A stretch of 44,932 bases of DNA from a virus. Position 1 is the stretch's first letter. Each line of letters starts with the position of its first letter. The notes beneath the pieces are model-generated. The model searched no databases. It was not told the DNA's origin and saw only the letters and a list, made by a program, of their open reading frames with translations. Made by a program: the position numbers and the translations under genes. The stretch lies in IMG/VR virus record IMGVR_UViG_3300028840_001064, positions 1 to 44,932 of that record, one strand, 5' to 3'. Below, piece after piece: positions 31,783 to 38,930 of this stretch.

Positions 31783-33486
31783 ATGGCTGACATAATTCAG
31801 ATCCGACGGGATACGGCCGCGAACTGGACGAGCGCCGACCCGACCCTCGCGAACGGCGAGATGGGGCGCGAGACGGATACGGGGAAGCTGAAGTTCGGCG
31901 ACGGGGTCACGGCCTGGACTTCGCTCTCCTACTTCTCCAGCGCGGAGACGAACGACCTGGAAACGGACGGCGCGGCAGGGATCGCCGTCGACGAGATCGT
32001 CGTCGGGACCGGAGCGGGGACGGCGGCCTATAAGAAGATCTCGACGCTGACGGAAGAGGCGAGCCCGGCGACCGGCGATTGGGTCCTCGTGGAAGAGAGC
32101 GGGGGAGCGCTCCGGAAGGTCGACTTCGGAGGCTTCTCCGACTTTCCGCTGGCGGCAAACGCGAGCATGGGCGGCTACTTCTTCACGGCCGCCGGAGGGC
32201 TCATCGCAAACGGAACGACGCCGATCCAGCTTCGCGGCGACGTTAACCGATCCGAGGGAATGCTCCAGATCGGCCGCTCGACCGGCGGCTTCACGGTCGC
32301 CGATAATATCGTCGTCCTCTACGACGCTCTGCCGCCTGGAACGGGCTCAGATAATACCGGATGCTTCCGGGCTAATGAGGTCGGCATCCTCGTCGGGAAG
32401 GGCGGCGACGGTGCGACGAGCCCGGCGGCCCATGCCTGGGTCCGGGCAACCGGATGGAGCGAGGCGGCCGAGGCCCCGCTCGCGTCTAGCACGAGCGACG
32501 ATCAGGGCGGAACGATCCTTCGACTCGCGGCGGGGCCGGGGACCGGCGAAGGCACGCTCGCCGCTATTGAGTTCTGGACGGCGGATCCGAATCTTCTACT
32601 CGGCAATGCCGAACAACTCCTTCAGAAGGTCGCCGAGATCAGCCCGACAACCGGGGCGCTTCGCTGCGGGGACTTCTCCGTCTCGAATCCGAGCGCGTAT
32701 TACGACGTCCTGACGGAGGGCTTCGTCAACGCGAAGGGAGACCTCATCGTCGCCGACGGATCGAACTCGGTCGTTCGCCTGCCGGTCGGGACGAACGGTT
32801 ACGTTCTCTCGGCGGACTCGACGGAGGCGTCCGGCTTGAAGTGGGTCTCCAGCGGCGGCGGCGGCGATAACGTCTCGGTCAACGGGACGGCGGCGACCGA
32901 CGTCGACCTCGATGACGCAACTCCGGCGGCCCCGGCTGGGGATCTCAACGTCAAGTGGCAGAAGGATACGAGCGCCCCCGATAACGTGAGCGCCTATGTC
33001 GACGTCTCGGTCCTGGAGCCGCTCGTCGATCATGACAACTTGAACGGCGGGACGGCGACCATCGCTCACGGGGCGACCGGCGCGGTTGTCGGGACGACGA
33101 ATACTCAGATCCTCACGAATAAAGACCTCACCGCGACGACGAACAAGGCGCGGCATCCGAAGCCCTGGGGTCTGGAGACGCCGGGCTCTTCGGAGAATGC
33201 TCCCTGGTTCCGGACCGACCGGGCGATCACCGTCGCGAGCGTGAAGGGCGTTCTCGTCGGGGGCTCCTCGCCGAGCGTTACTTATCAGGTCATGCACTCG
33301 ACCGACCGGAGCGGGGCAGGGACCGGGGTCACGAATAGCACGGTCCTAACGAATACGACGACGGGCGCGACGGCGACCTTGAACGACGCGACGATCCCGG
33401 CGAACTCCTATGTCTGGGTGAAGACGACGGCGGCCTCGGGGAGTCCGGACTGGATCGAACTCGATATGGTCTTCACCGATGATTGA
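31783..33486 (+). CDS. tail fibre / receptor-binding protein
   Basis: A 567-residue protein. Residues 1-45 (IIQIRRDTAANWTSADP, GEMGRETDT, KLKFGDGVTAW) are the well-known N-terminal attachment module of many phage fibres and of the Bordetella phage Mtd protein. Long beta-rich and Gly/Thr/Asn-rich segments follow, with a central helix around GLIANGTTPIQLRG and a late HDNLNGGTATIAHG...TNTQILTNKDLTATTN block, which is common in fibre shafts. The final 90 residues form a separate beta domain. No pectate-lyase or peptidase motif is visible, so it is probably a binding rather than a cutting fibre. Confidence 0.75.
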   Translation: MADIIQIRRDTAANWTSADPTLANGEMGRETDTGKLKFGDGVTAWTSLSYFSSAETNDLETDGAAGIAVDEIVVGTGAGTAAYKKISTLTEEASPATGDWVLVEESGGALRKVDFGGFSDFPLAANASMGGYFFTAAGGLIANGTTPIQLRGDVNRSEGMLQIGRSTGGFTVADNIVVLYDALPPGTGSDNTGCFRANEVGILVGKGGDGATSPAAHAWVRATGWSEAAEAPLASSTSDDQGGTILRLAAGPGTGEGTLAAIEFWTADPNLLLGNAEQLLQKVAEISPTTGALRCGDFSVSNPSAYYDVLTEGFVNAKGDLIVADGSNSVVRLPVGTNGYVLSADSTEASGLKWVSSGGGGDNVSVNGTAATDVDLDDATPAAPAGDLNVKWQKDTSAPDNVSAYVDVSVLEPLVDHDNLNGGTATIAHGATGAVVGTTNTQILTNKDLTATTNKARHPKPWGLETPGSSENAPWFRTDRAITVASVKGVLVGGSSPSVTYQVMHSTDRSGAGTGVTNSTVLTNTTTGATATLNDATIPANSYVWVKTTAASGSPDWIELDMVFTDD

Positions 33487-33886
33487 TCGAGCCTGGAAGC
33501 CCGTCGGCTTCGCGTCCTTCGAGGACGTGCCGCTTCACTATCGGCCTCTCGCCGAGGCCGACCGAGAGGTCCGCGCCGTCTGGAATGATCGCGAGGGCTT
33601 GATCTACTTCTGGAAGCCCTCGACGGATCAGTTCTGGATCCAGATCGGCAAGGTCGACGGGCGATGCCCGACGGAGATCTGCGAGGCGGAATGCTGCCGG
33701 ACGGGGACGCCTTGGCCGTCGAGCGCGTTCTCCGCTCCGAGCCCCTGCCCGTTCCTCGCTGAGAACGCCTGCGCGATCCAGCAATCTAAGTTCCTTTGCT
33801 GCCTGACGGCTCCGGAGCCCTGGAACGGGATGGAGCGCCTCGATAAGTGCGTCCTGCGTTGCGTCGAGGTCATGCCCGATGGCTAA
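33479..33886 (+). CDS. cysteine-cluster protein (CxxxxC-x3-CC type) in the fibre locus
   Basis: A 135-residue protein overlapping the fibre stop by 8 nt. The first 60 residues contain VWNDREGLIYFWKPSTDQFWIQIG, a short beta module common in fibre-associated proteins. The second half has ten cysteines: 63, 68, 72, 73, 90, 98, 107, 108, 124, 128. The arrangement C-x4-C-x3-CCR ... CPFL ... C-x-I ... CC resembles the YkgJ-type zinc/iron-chelating Cys cluster family. Binding of a metal or Fe-S centre is thus plausible, and disulfides are the alternative. Its role on a tail is unknown. Confidence 0.55.
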   Translation: MIDRAWKPVGFASFEDVPLHYRPLAEADREVRAVWNDREGLIYFWKPSTDQFWIQIGKVDGRCPTEICEAECCRTGTPWPSSAFSAPSPCPFLAENACAIQQSKFLCCLTAPEPWNGMERLDKCVLRCVEVMPDG

Positions 33887-34274
33887 GACGGTCGTCAGCG
33901 TCGCGCTCGATAACCCGGCGAGCGATCCGAATATCGACGTCGGGCAGTCTTTTAGCATGGACGGAACCGCGACCCTGACCGGAAATCATAGCGCGAACTA
34001 TGACGCTCATCATCAATGGGATCAGGGGACCGGAACCTGGGTCGATATTGATACGACCTCGACGAAGGGGCTCTACCATGCCGGGACGAATCCCGAGACG
34101 GGGATCACCGGGACGGCGATCTCGACGCTAACGATCTATGGCGGCGCGGGGGGGAGCTATAACGTCAGGATCCGAACGGTCGATCACGAGGATGGCGATA
34201 ACGAAGATCTAAGCGGAACGCAGGCCGTTACCGTTAACGCTGCCGCCGGAAGGCGCGGCTTTTACTGCGACTGA
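33879..34274 (+). CDS. Ig-like beta-sandwich protein
   Basis: A 131-residue protein overlapping the preceding gene by 8 nt. Spaced strands with SFSMDGTATLTGNHSANYDAHHQW, TAISTLTIYGGAG and YNVRIRTVDHEDGDN fit a PKD/Ig-like domain: W in the C strand and a Y-x-V-x-I strand near the end, though without the usual Cys pair. Such domains decorate phage surfaces and give weak adhesion to glycans. It is probably attached to the fibre or tail. Confidence 0.5.
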   Translation: MAKTVVSVALDNPASDPNIDVGQSFSMDGTATLTGNHSANYDAHHQWDQGTGTWVDIDTTSTKGLYHAGTNPETGITGTAISTLTIYGGAGGSYNVRIRTVDHEDGDNEDLSGTQAVTVNAAAGRRGFYCD

Positions 34275-34283
34275 GGAGGAACG

Positions 34284-34544
34284 ATGCCGACGGCTTTCCA
34301 GTCTCCAGTTACTCAGCCGGACCTGACTCACGTCGACCTCTCTCGGGTCAAGTTCGACCTCGATAACGAAGAGGTCTCGGCCTCGGTCGGGGTCGGAACG
34401 ATGGAGCCGGGCTTCTCCCTGCGGCGCGTTATCGAGTTCCGCTGGACGCAGGCCCAGGTCATCGCGAACCTGACGACGGAAGAGCGGCAAGCTCTCGCGT
34501 CGATCCGCTCGAAGATCATCGCTCACGTCGAGGGGCTCCTATGA
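34284..34544 (+). CDS. small hypothetical protein before the lysis genes
   Basis: An 86-residue protein with a beta-type N-terminal half and a helical end (LTTEERQALASIRSKIIAHVEGLL). The ATG follows TGAGGAGGAACG. Its stop overlaps the start of the endolysin (ATGA), so the two are coupled. Nothing in it indicates a lytic role, and it may be a small tail or fibre-assembly protein. Confidence 0.55.
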   Translation: MPTAFQSPVTQPDLTHVDLSRVKFDLDNEEVSASVGVGTMEPGFSLRRVIEFRWTQAQVIANLTTEERQALASIRSKIIAHVEGLL

Positions 34545-35080
34545 GCAAGCTCGCCGAACTCTGCCGCGACTTCGCGCCGCTCGTCCAGGCTCCGAAGTCG
34601 ATCAACTCCGAGGCGCTCCTTCTCGCCATCGCGGATGTCGAGTCGAGCGCCGGGACGCAGAACCTCCCGCGCTTCGAGCCCGCCTACTCTATCGGCGGCT
34701 TCTACTGGAAGCGGTCTCGGGACGTGCGGAAGGAGTGGCGGCGCTGGGGCGATTTCGCCGCTTGCTCGTTCTCTTCCTGGCAGATCCTCTTCGTCGTCGC
34801 CTGGGAGCTAGGCTTCCGGGGCGACCCCATCGCGCTGCGCGAGGACGTCCTGGCGATCCGCTGGGTCGTCGAGCTTCTCAACCGGCGGATCTTCGGAAGG
34901 GGCGCGTCGACCGTTCGCGACGTCGCGGACGGCTGGAACTCGGGATCGTTCAAGGACGCGAACGTCCCGCAGCGTTACGTCGAGAAGCTGGAGGCCGCCT
35001 ACGCCCAGCGTCTCGCGCAAGTCCGGGGGGGCTGGGAGGGAGGCCGCGAGAGTGGGGGAGGAACTTCGGATGACGGTTGA
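34541..35080 (+). CDS. endolysin, lytic transglycosylase-like
   Basis: A 179-residue soluble protein that probably cleaves peptidoglycan glycan strands. Lytic transglycosylase-type marks: catalytic Glu34 in LLLAIADVESSAG, then YSIGGFYW, a middle motif ACSFSSWQIL in place of S.A.G.MQ., and VADGWNSGS in place of AYNAG, then Y.EK. The order matches SLT/goose-lysozyme folds. There is no signal peptide, so it would need the holin encoded downstream. The ATG overlaps the previous stop. The C-terminal 25 residues are a Gly-rich tail. Confidence 0.65.
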   Translation: MSKLAELCRDFAPLVQAPKSINSEALLLAIADVESSAGTQNLPRFEPAYSIGGFYWKRSRDVRKEWRRWGDFAACSFSSWQILFVVAWELGFRGDPIALREDVLAIRWVVELLNRRIFGRGASTVRDVADGWNSGSFKDANVPQRYVEKLEAAYAQRLAQVRGGWEGGRESGGGTSDDG

Positions 35081-35345
35081 CGCTCTGAAGGCTCAGGTCG
35101 CAGACTGCCGGGTCCGGATCGAGTCACTCGACCGGAAGAACGGCGAAGACCATCGCGAGATCTTCTCGGCGATCCGGGCGCAGGCGAAGACCCAGGCGAA
35201 GGTAAGCGGAGACGTCTCATATATCAGGGGGCATATCCAGGGCGCGGCGCTCGTCGCGAAGCTCCTCCTCGGCGGCGGGTTCCTCGCTCTAGTTGTCTCC
35301 TTCGGCTTCTGGCTCTACCGAAGCCTGACGGGGGCGGGAGGTTGA
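35070..35345 (+). CDS. coiled-coil membrane protein (XhlA/holin-associated type)
   Basis: A 91-residue protein. The ATG at 35070 has GGGGAGGAAC upstream and is preferred over an in-frame GTG at 35052. It overlaps the endolysin gene by 11 nt. A charged helix (residues 1-55) is followed by one membrane span (about 58-84, GAALVAKLLLGGGFLALVVSFGFWLY). Helix plus C-terminal span is the layout of XhlA-type holin partners. Located between endolysin and holin. Confidence 0.6.
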   Translation: MTVDALKAQVADCRVRIESLDRKNGEDHREIFSAIRAQAKTQAKVSGDVSYIRGHIQGAALVAKLLLGGGFLALVVSFGFWLYRSLTGAGG

Positions 35346-35347
35346 TC

Positions 35348-35662
35348 ATGGAGGATCAGATTCTCGGCTCAGTTGCCGCCTTCGCTTCGATCACGAGTGC
35401 GGCGATGATCTTCAGCGAATGGGCTCCGCTCCGGATCCCCGGACTGAAGTCGAAGATCGTCGGCGTGAAGGACTCCCCCTGGAGGAAGCGGGTCTCTTGC
35501 TTCGTCTACTCCTACATCGCAGGGCTCGGAGCCTGGGGCTCGGGCTACTTCGAGACGCCCCTCCAGGGCTGGCGCGGCTTCCTCGGCGTTCTCGTCGTCG
35601 CCGCCGTCGCGACCGTGACGGCCTTCGCCGTCGTCAAGGCGAAGAAGGTACTCGCAGGATGA
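35348..35662 (+). CDS. holin-like membrane protein
   Basis: A 104-residue protein with two or three hydrophobic spans: about 8-26 (SVAAFASITSAAMIFSEW), about 52-68 (CFVYSYIAGLGAWGSGY) and about 76-97 (FLGVLVVAAVATVTAFAVV). It has a short charged C-terminus with three Lys. Position after the endolysin suggests the pore-forming holin that times lysis. The ATG at 35348 has GGGAGG 6 nt upstream; a TTG at 35342 is possible. It overlaps the next gene (ATGA). Confidence 0.6.
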   Translation: MEDQILGSVAAFASITSAAMIFSEWAPLRIPGLKSKIVGVKDSPWRKRVSCFVYSYIAGLGAWGSGYFETPLQGWRGFLGVLVVAAVATVTAFAVVKAKKVLAG

Positions 35663-35988
35663 TCCTCGCGGCGGAGGGAATGGACCTCGGCTTCTGGGGC
35701 GTGATCCTCGGGGGGCTCGCTATCCTCGGCGGGATCCTCCTGAAGGGCTTCACGTCTCGCTCTGCCGCGAAGCGGAAGGCGAAGGCCGAGGAGATCAAGC
35801 GGCAGACGGACGAAGACGTCATCGCGATCCATGATCAGATCGAGGACGATATCGCCCGGCGTGAGGTCGAGCGCCGGACCCGTCACGAATACGACGAGGC
35901 CCGCGACGAGCTTCGAGGGAAGCTCGAACGGGCTCCCAGCCGGGAAGAGATCATCGCAGAGATCCGGCGACGGAAGGGGAAGGAATGA
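35659..35988 (+). CDS. inner-membrane spanin candidate (Rz-like)
   Basis: A 109-residue protein from an ATG overlapping the holin stop; an extension back to 35419 is a shadow. One N-terminal span (about 10-30, LGFWGVILGGLAILGGILL) is followed by about 75 residues of charged coiled coil. This is the architecture of inner-membrane spanins, which disrupt the outer membrane in Gram-negative hosts. The next gene has a secretion signal and coiled coil and could be its partner. No lipobox is visible there, so the spanin call is tentative. Confidence 0.5.
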   Translation: MILAAEGMDLGFWGVILGGLAILGGILLKGFTSRSAAKRKAKAEEIKRQTDEDVIAIHDQIEDDIARREVERRTRHEYDEARDELRGKLERAPSREEIIAEIRRRKGKE

Positions 35989-36434
35989 AGATTGCGGGCG
36001 GACTCCTGGGTCTCGTTCTGCTAGGGCTGACGCCCCTCAGTCCTGGCGGAGGACTCCGCGCCCAGGAGCCCGCCCCTCTATCTTCGGAGGCGCTGGACGC
36101 GACGCTCGCCGACGTCGACGTTCTTCAGGATCTTATCCTCGAAGGGGAGGAAGAAATCAAGCTCCTGAAGGAGGCCCTCGCTCTCGCCGACGCAGAGGTC
36201 GAGCGGCTGCGCGGAGAGAACGACGCCTGCGAGGAGCGGCTCGCCGACTCCCGGGCGCACGCGCTCGAACTCGCAGACCGGAACCTGGAGCTTTACCGGG
36301 TCTGGAAGGGGGAGCGCCGAGCCCGGCTCTTCGCGAAGTTCAACTGCCAGATCGGGGTCCAGGCGACCGTCGGGCTCGACGGGGACGCGGCCTTCGGGCC
36401 GGGCATCGGTTGCGGCTTCGCCATCCTCCCTTGA
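35985..36434 (+). CDS. exported coiled-coil protein (last gene of the lysis cassette)
   Basis: A 149-residue protein with a signal peptide: Met-Lys, hydrophobic core IAGGLLGLVLLGLTPL, then a likely AQE cleavage at about residue 26-28. The mature part is a long acidic coiled coil (about 33-100), then a short Gly-rich beta segment with two Cys (NCQIGV, GIGCGF) that could form a disulfide. It may act in the periplasm with the preceding spanin-like protein. It overlaps that gene (ATGA). A promoter starts within its last codons. Confidence 0.55.
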   Translation: MKIAGGLLGLVLLGLTPLSPGGGLRAQEPAPLSSEALDATLADVDVLQDLILEGEEEIKLLKEALALADAEVERLRGENDACEERLADSRAHALELADRNLELYRVWKGERRARLFAKFNCQIGVQATVGLDGDAAFGPGIGCGFAILP

Positions 36435-36458
36435 CTTCTTAGCCGAAAGGCGTAACAT
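36431..36458 (+). promoter_or_regulatory. putative sigma-70 promoter for the recombination genes
   Basis: TTGACT (36431-36436), a 16-bp spacer and TAACAT (36453-36458) lie at the end of the lysis cassette. They are followed by a leader with an inverted repeat CCTCCG (36470-36475) / CGGAGG (36483-36488) and the AAGGGGC element (36510-36516) 4 nt before the next ATG. No terminator is visible between the lysis genes and this promoter. Confidence 0.6.
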
Positions 36459-36469
36459 ACGGGCTAGGA

Positions 36470-36488
36470 CCTCCGTCCGTCGCGGAGG
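36470..36488. promoter_or_regulatory. leader inverted repeat downstream of the promoter
   Basis: CCTCCG and CGGAGG are separated by 7 nt, starting 12 nt after the -10 box. The RNA would form a short GC-rich hairpin near its 5' end; it could also be an operator. Comparable elements sit at 4094-4108 and 38900-38918. Confidence 0.4.
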
Positions 36489-36520
36489 CGGGCCGAGCGT
36501 CCAGAAGGGAAGGGGCAACG

Positions 36521-36754
36521 ATGCCGCATGATCTGAAGAGGCCTCCAGACCTGGAGGTCTTCTATACGCTGAAGCAAACGCTCAATTCTCTACGGATGAG
36601 CGAGCGCGGCCTTCAGCTTCTCGTCGAGCGCGGGATCTTGAAGCGCTATCGCTGGGGGACGCGGAGCTACTTCCGGGCGTCGGTTGTGAGGCGGCTCGCC
36701 TTCCGGGGGATCCCGGATAAGCGCTTCAAGTCCGGGCTGAGGCCGGTCTCATGA
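36521..36754 (+). CDS. small winged-helix/excisionase-type DNA-binding protein
   Basis: A 77-residue protein. Residues about 14-58 have the MerR/AlpA/excisionase layout: YTLKQTLNSLRMSERGLQLLVERGILKRYR followed by a wing-like WGTRSYFR. It is very basic at the end. The ATG is 4 nt after AAGGGGC. As the first gene after a promoter it is a likely regulator of this operon. A role in excision is possible, but no integrase is in the window. It overlaps the next start (ATGA). Confidence 0.65.
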   Translation: MPHDLKRPPDLEVFYTLKQTLNSLRMSERGLQLLVERGILKRYRWGTRSYFRASVVRRLAFRGIPDKRFKSGLRPVS

Positions 36755-37806
36755 GGAAGCTCTCCGAGATCGATGCCGTCCTGACGGAGCTTCAGGATAC
36801 GCTCGCCTTTCCGGTCGAGCAAGTCTCCCGGGCGCACGCTCACGACCTCGCGAAGAGCGGGCGCAATCTGATCTCCTACGCGACCGCGAAGGGCGACCCG
36901 CTCACTCTCCACGAGGCGGAGAAGGAGGGCTGGGATAACGTCGTCTTCTACTGGCATAAAGCCATCGAGAAGAGCCCCGCGAGCGTGACTCATAAGGGCT
37001 ACGATACGACCGGCGTCAAGGCTCAGTTCATCGTCAACGCCTTGAACCGGGTCCTCGGGCTCGACGGCTGGGAGGAGGAGAACACTTTCGAGAAGACCGA
37101 GATCGTCTTCGGTCGCTCGAAGAAGGAGGGATGGCACGTTACCTGCCGGACGGTCCTTCGCGTCATGTTCGAGAACGACGTCGAGGGTCGAGAGATCGAC
37201 GGGAAGCGGCCGTCGGTCTGGAGCGTCTATCGTCAGGCCTGGGGCGAGCATACCTCTATCGAGAAGGGCTCGGCGCTGAAGGGGGCGCAAACGAATGCGT
37301 TTAAGAAGGTCGCCTCCCTCGTCGGCTGCGGAGCCATCGCCTATGAGAAGACGCTCGACGAAGACGCGGCTCCTCTCCCGGCGAAGCCGGAGGAGACCGC
37401 CCCGGCGCGGACGCCTCAAGGCCGCGTCGCCGGGACGGGTCGGGCCGAGCCCGAGCCTCCGCTGAAGACCGAAGAGAAGGGCGAGGGTCCGATCCCCGAG
37501 GGCTTCGAGGATGCGGACGAGACGCTGAAGAAGTTCTGGAGCGAGGTCGCGAAGTTCATCGGGAAGATCCCCGACTGGGAGCGCGGCGTCGTTTGCTATC
37601 TCAGGACGACGAACAAGATCGATCTGATCGCGGACTCGAAGCAAACGCCCGCGAGGGACGCGGCGCTTCAAGCCTTCTGGAAGGTCCTCCGGGATCTGGA
37701 CGACGCGACGCGGAAGGCGACGGTCGAGAACGCGATCAAGCTCGACGAGATGGCGGCCGAGGGTCCGCCCGCAGAAGGAGAGGGGGTCCCGTTCGGCGAT
37801 GCCTAG
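36751..37806 (+). CDS. Rad52-like single-strand annealing protein
   Basis: A 351-residue protein that should anneal complementary single strands during phage recombination. The family core covers about 85-205: FIVNALNRVLGLDGW, then an alternating strand region (WHVTCRTVLRVMF) and the typical SALKGAQTNAFKKVASLVGCG helix, equivalent to A.TDA.KRA...G in Rad52/DdrA proteins. A Pro/Glu-rich linker (about 208-250) and a helical C-terminal domain follow, ending EGEGVPFGDA. The nuclease encoded next would supply the single strands. The start overlaps the previous stop and the end overlaps the nuclease start. Confidence 0.75.
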   Translation: MRKLSEIDAVLTELQDTLAFPVEQVSRAHAHDLAKSGRNLISYATAKGDPLTLHEAEKEGWDNVVFYWHKAIEKSPASVTHKGYDTTGVKAQFIVNALNRVLGLDGWEEENTFEKTEIVFGRSKKEGWHVTCRTVLRVMFENDVEGREIDGKRPSVWSVYRQAWGEHTSIEKGSALKGAQTNAFKKVASLVGCGAIAYEKTLDEDAAPLPAKPEETAPARTPQGRVAGTGRAEPEPPLKTEEKGEGPIPEGFEDADETLKKFWSEVAKFIGKIPDWERGVVCYLRTTNKIDLIADSKQTPARDAALQAFWKVLRDLDDATRKATVENAIKLDEMAAEGPPAEGEGVPFGDA

Positions 37807-38767
37807 CTATTATTCTCACTCGCAACTGACGAAGCTCGCGTCCTGCCCCCGGGCCTACAAGTTCCAGTATGAAGACCGGGTCAAGACAAGGCTCGAACCT
37901 CAATTTTTCGTCGTCGGGACCTGCGTCGAGAACGCGATCAACGCCTACCTTCTGGCGCGTGACGACGGGAAGGACATCGGAGTCGAAGGGCTCCTCGGCG
38001 TATTTGATCGGACCTGGGAGCTTGAGGTCCTGAAGCGGGCCTCCTCGAAGAAGAAGATCGACTGGAAGGACGCCGACCCTGACGAGATCCGGAAGACGAT
38101 CCGGGGTCTCGTCGAGACCTTCCCGGCGCGAGGGGCTCCGTACATCAAGCGGGTCTATCTGACGCAGGCGCGGCTCGCGCTCGACGCACCTCTCGGCCTG
38201 AGCCGGGACTTCCTCGGCTTCGCCGACTTCATCGCCGACGTCTACCTCCCTCGCGACTGCGAGCGTTGTAAGGGGGACGGTTCGGTCCAGGTTCCGCAGA
38301 AGAAGGATCCGAAGAAGACGAAGTCGGCTCCCTGCGATTCCTGCGCGGCCTCGGGGATGAAGCCGACGCAGGTTGCCGTCCTCGCCGTGATCGATCTGAA
38401 GACCGCCTCGCAGAAGTGGAGCAAGCTCCAGGCGACGGCCGACTCGCAGGCGACGGAATACGTCTGGACGGTCCAGCGAATGCCGCCGCTCGTCGCCGGG
38501 ACGAAGACGCTCCCCGCTCCGACTCACGCGGGCTATCTCGTCGGCGTGAAGTCGAAGGCGGCGATCTGGCAGTTCCATCTCCGCGAGCCCTCGCCCTTTG
38601 ATTTTATGGAGGTCGAGTCGGCGCTCAAGGCTCACGAGACGCTGATCCGATCCGGAGAGCGCCCGAGGAATCCCGGTTACGCGGGGCGGAACTGCGATTG
38701 GTGCGACTTCCGATCCCTATGCTGGGAGCCCGGCAAGGCGGGCGAGACGCTCATTCTGAAGAGCTAG
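37799..38767 (+). CDS. RecB/Cas4-like PD-(D/E)XK nuclease with probable Fe-S cluster and inserted zinc motif
   Basis: A 322-residue protein, likely the exonuclease partner of the annealing protein. Visible motifs are SHSQLTKLASCPRAY (Cys16), GFADFIADV (Asp143), VIDLKTAS (Asp199, Lys201), the QxxxY motif (Gln217, Tyr221), and C-terminal cysteines 299, 302 and 308 (CDWCDFRSLC). Cys16 plus these three match the four ligands of the 4Fe-4S staple in AddB/Cas4 nucleases. Between Asp143 and Asp199 lies an insertion with CERC ... CDSC (DnaJ-type CxxC pairs), absent from most relatives. Lys-rich loops flank it. The stop precedes a terminator. Confidence 0.75.
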   Translation: MPSYYSHSQLTKLASCPRAYKFQYEDRVKTRLEPQFFVVGTCVENAINAYLLARDDGKDIGVEGLLGVFDRTWELEVLKRASSKKKIDWKDADPDEIRKTIRGLVETFPARGAPYIKRVYLTQARLALDAPLGLSRDFLGFADFIADVYLPRDCERCKGDGSVQVPQKKDPKKTKSAPCDSCAASGMKPTQVAVLAVIDLKTASQKWSKLQATADSQATEYVWTVQRMPPLVAGTKTLPAPTHAGYLVGVKSKAAIWQFHLREPSPFDFMEVESALKAHETLIRSGERPRNPGYAGRNCDWCDFRSLCWEPGKAGETLILKS

Positions 38768-38772
38768 GATCC

Positions 38773-38847
38773 GGGGACTTCAGGGCTCCCCGCCGTGACT
38801 CCCCCTCCGGCGGGTCCGCTGAGATCGCCCTGAAGTCCCCTCTTTTT
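38773..38847 (+). terminator. strong intrinsic terminator
   Basis: A perfect 13-bp inverted repeat, GGGGACTTCAGGG (38773-38785) with CCCTGAAGTCCCC (38828-38840), is followed by TCTTTTT (38841-38847). The 42-nt loop holds an inner GC-rich CCCGCCG/CGGCGGG hairpin. It ends the recombination operon 6 nt after the nuclease stop codon. The reverse strand lacks a T-run, so it works in the + direction. Confidence 0.88.
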
Positions 38848-38865
38848 CCCGATCTGGAGGGCATA

Positions 38866-38894
38866 TTGACCTAAGTCTAGGCGGAGGTTATACT
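38866..38894 (+). promoter_or_regulatory. strong putative sigma-70 promoter for the replication genes
   Basis: TTGACC (38866-38871), a 17-bp spacer and TATACT (38889-38894): 5 of 6 matches in each box with ideal spacing. It lies in the only clearly intergenic region of the right half, just after the terminator. It would start RNA near 38901 and drive 38931 onward through helicase, HNH, initiator and RusA. Confidence 0.75.
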
Positions 38895-38899
38895 TATAA

Positions 38900-38918
38900 C
38901 TGAGGGATGGTCCCTCAG
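38900..38918. promoter_or_regulatory. perfect hairpin at the transcript 5' end, next to the ribosome binding site
   Basis: CTGAGGGA-TGG-TCCCTCAG is an 8-bp perfect inverted repeat with a 3-nt loop. It spans the expected +1 and touches AAGGAGG (38919-38925). In RNA it would form a 5'-terminal stem-loop that could protect the message or control access to the ribosome binding site; in DNA it could be an operator. Confidence 0.6.
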
Positions 38919-38930
38919 AAGGAGGAACCG

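Noticed and set aside
31783-33486. Diversity-generating retroelement, because the fibre has an Mtd-like N-terminus
   Set aside because: No reverse transcriptase and no template/variable repeat pair is visible anywhere in the window. The N-terminal module is common in ordinary fibres.
36521-36754. Excisionase as proof of a temperate phage
   Set aside because: The winged-helix pattern is shared by many regulators, and no integrase, attachment site or repressor is present in the window.
38768-38930. tRNA or other structured RNA in the 163-nt intergenic region
   Set aside because: The structure is fully explained by the 13-bp terminator stem with inner hairpin, the promoter and the 5' hairpin. 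No cloverleaf or T-loop sequence is present.
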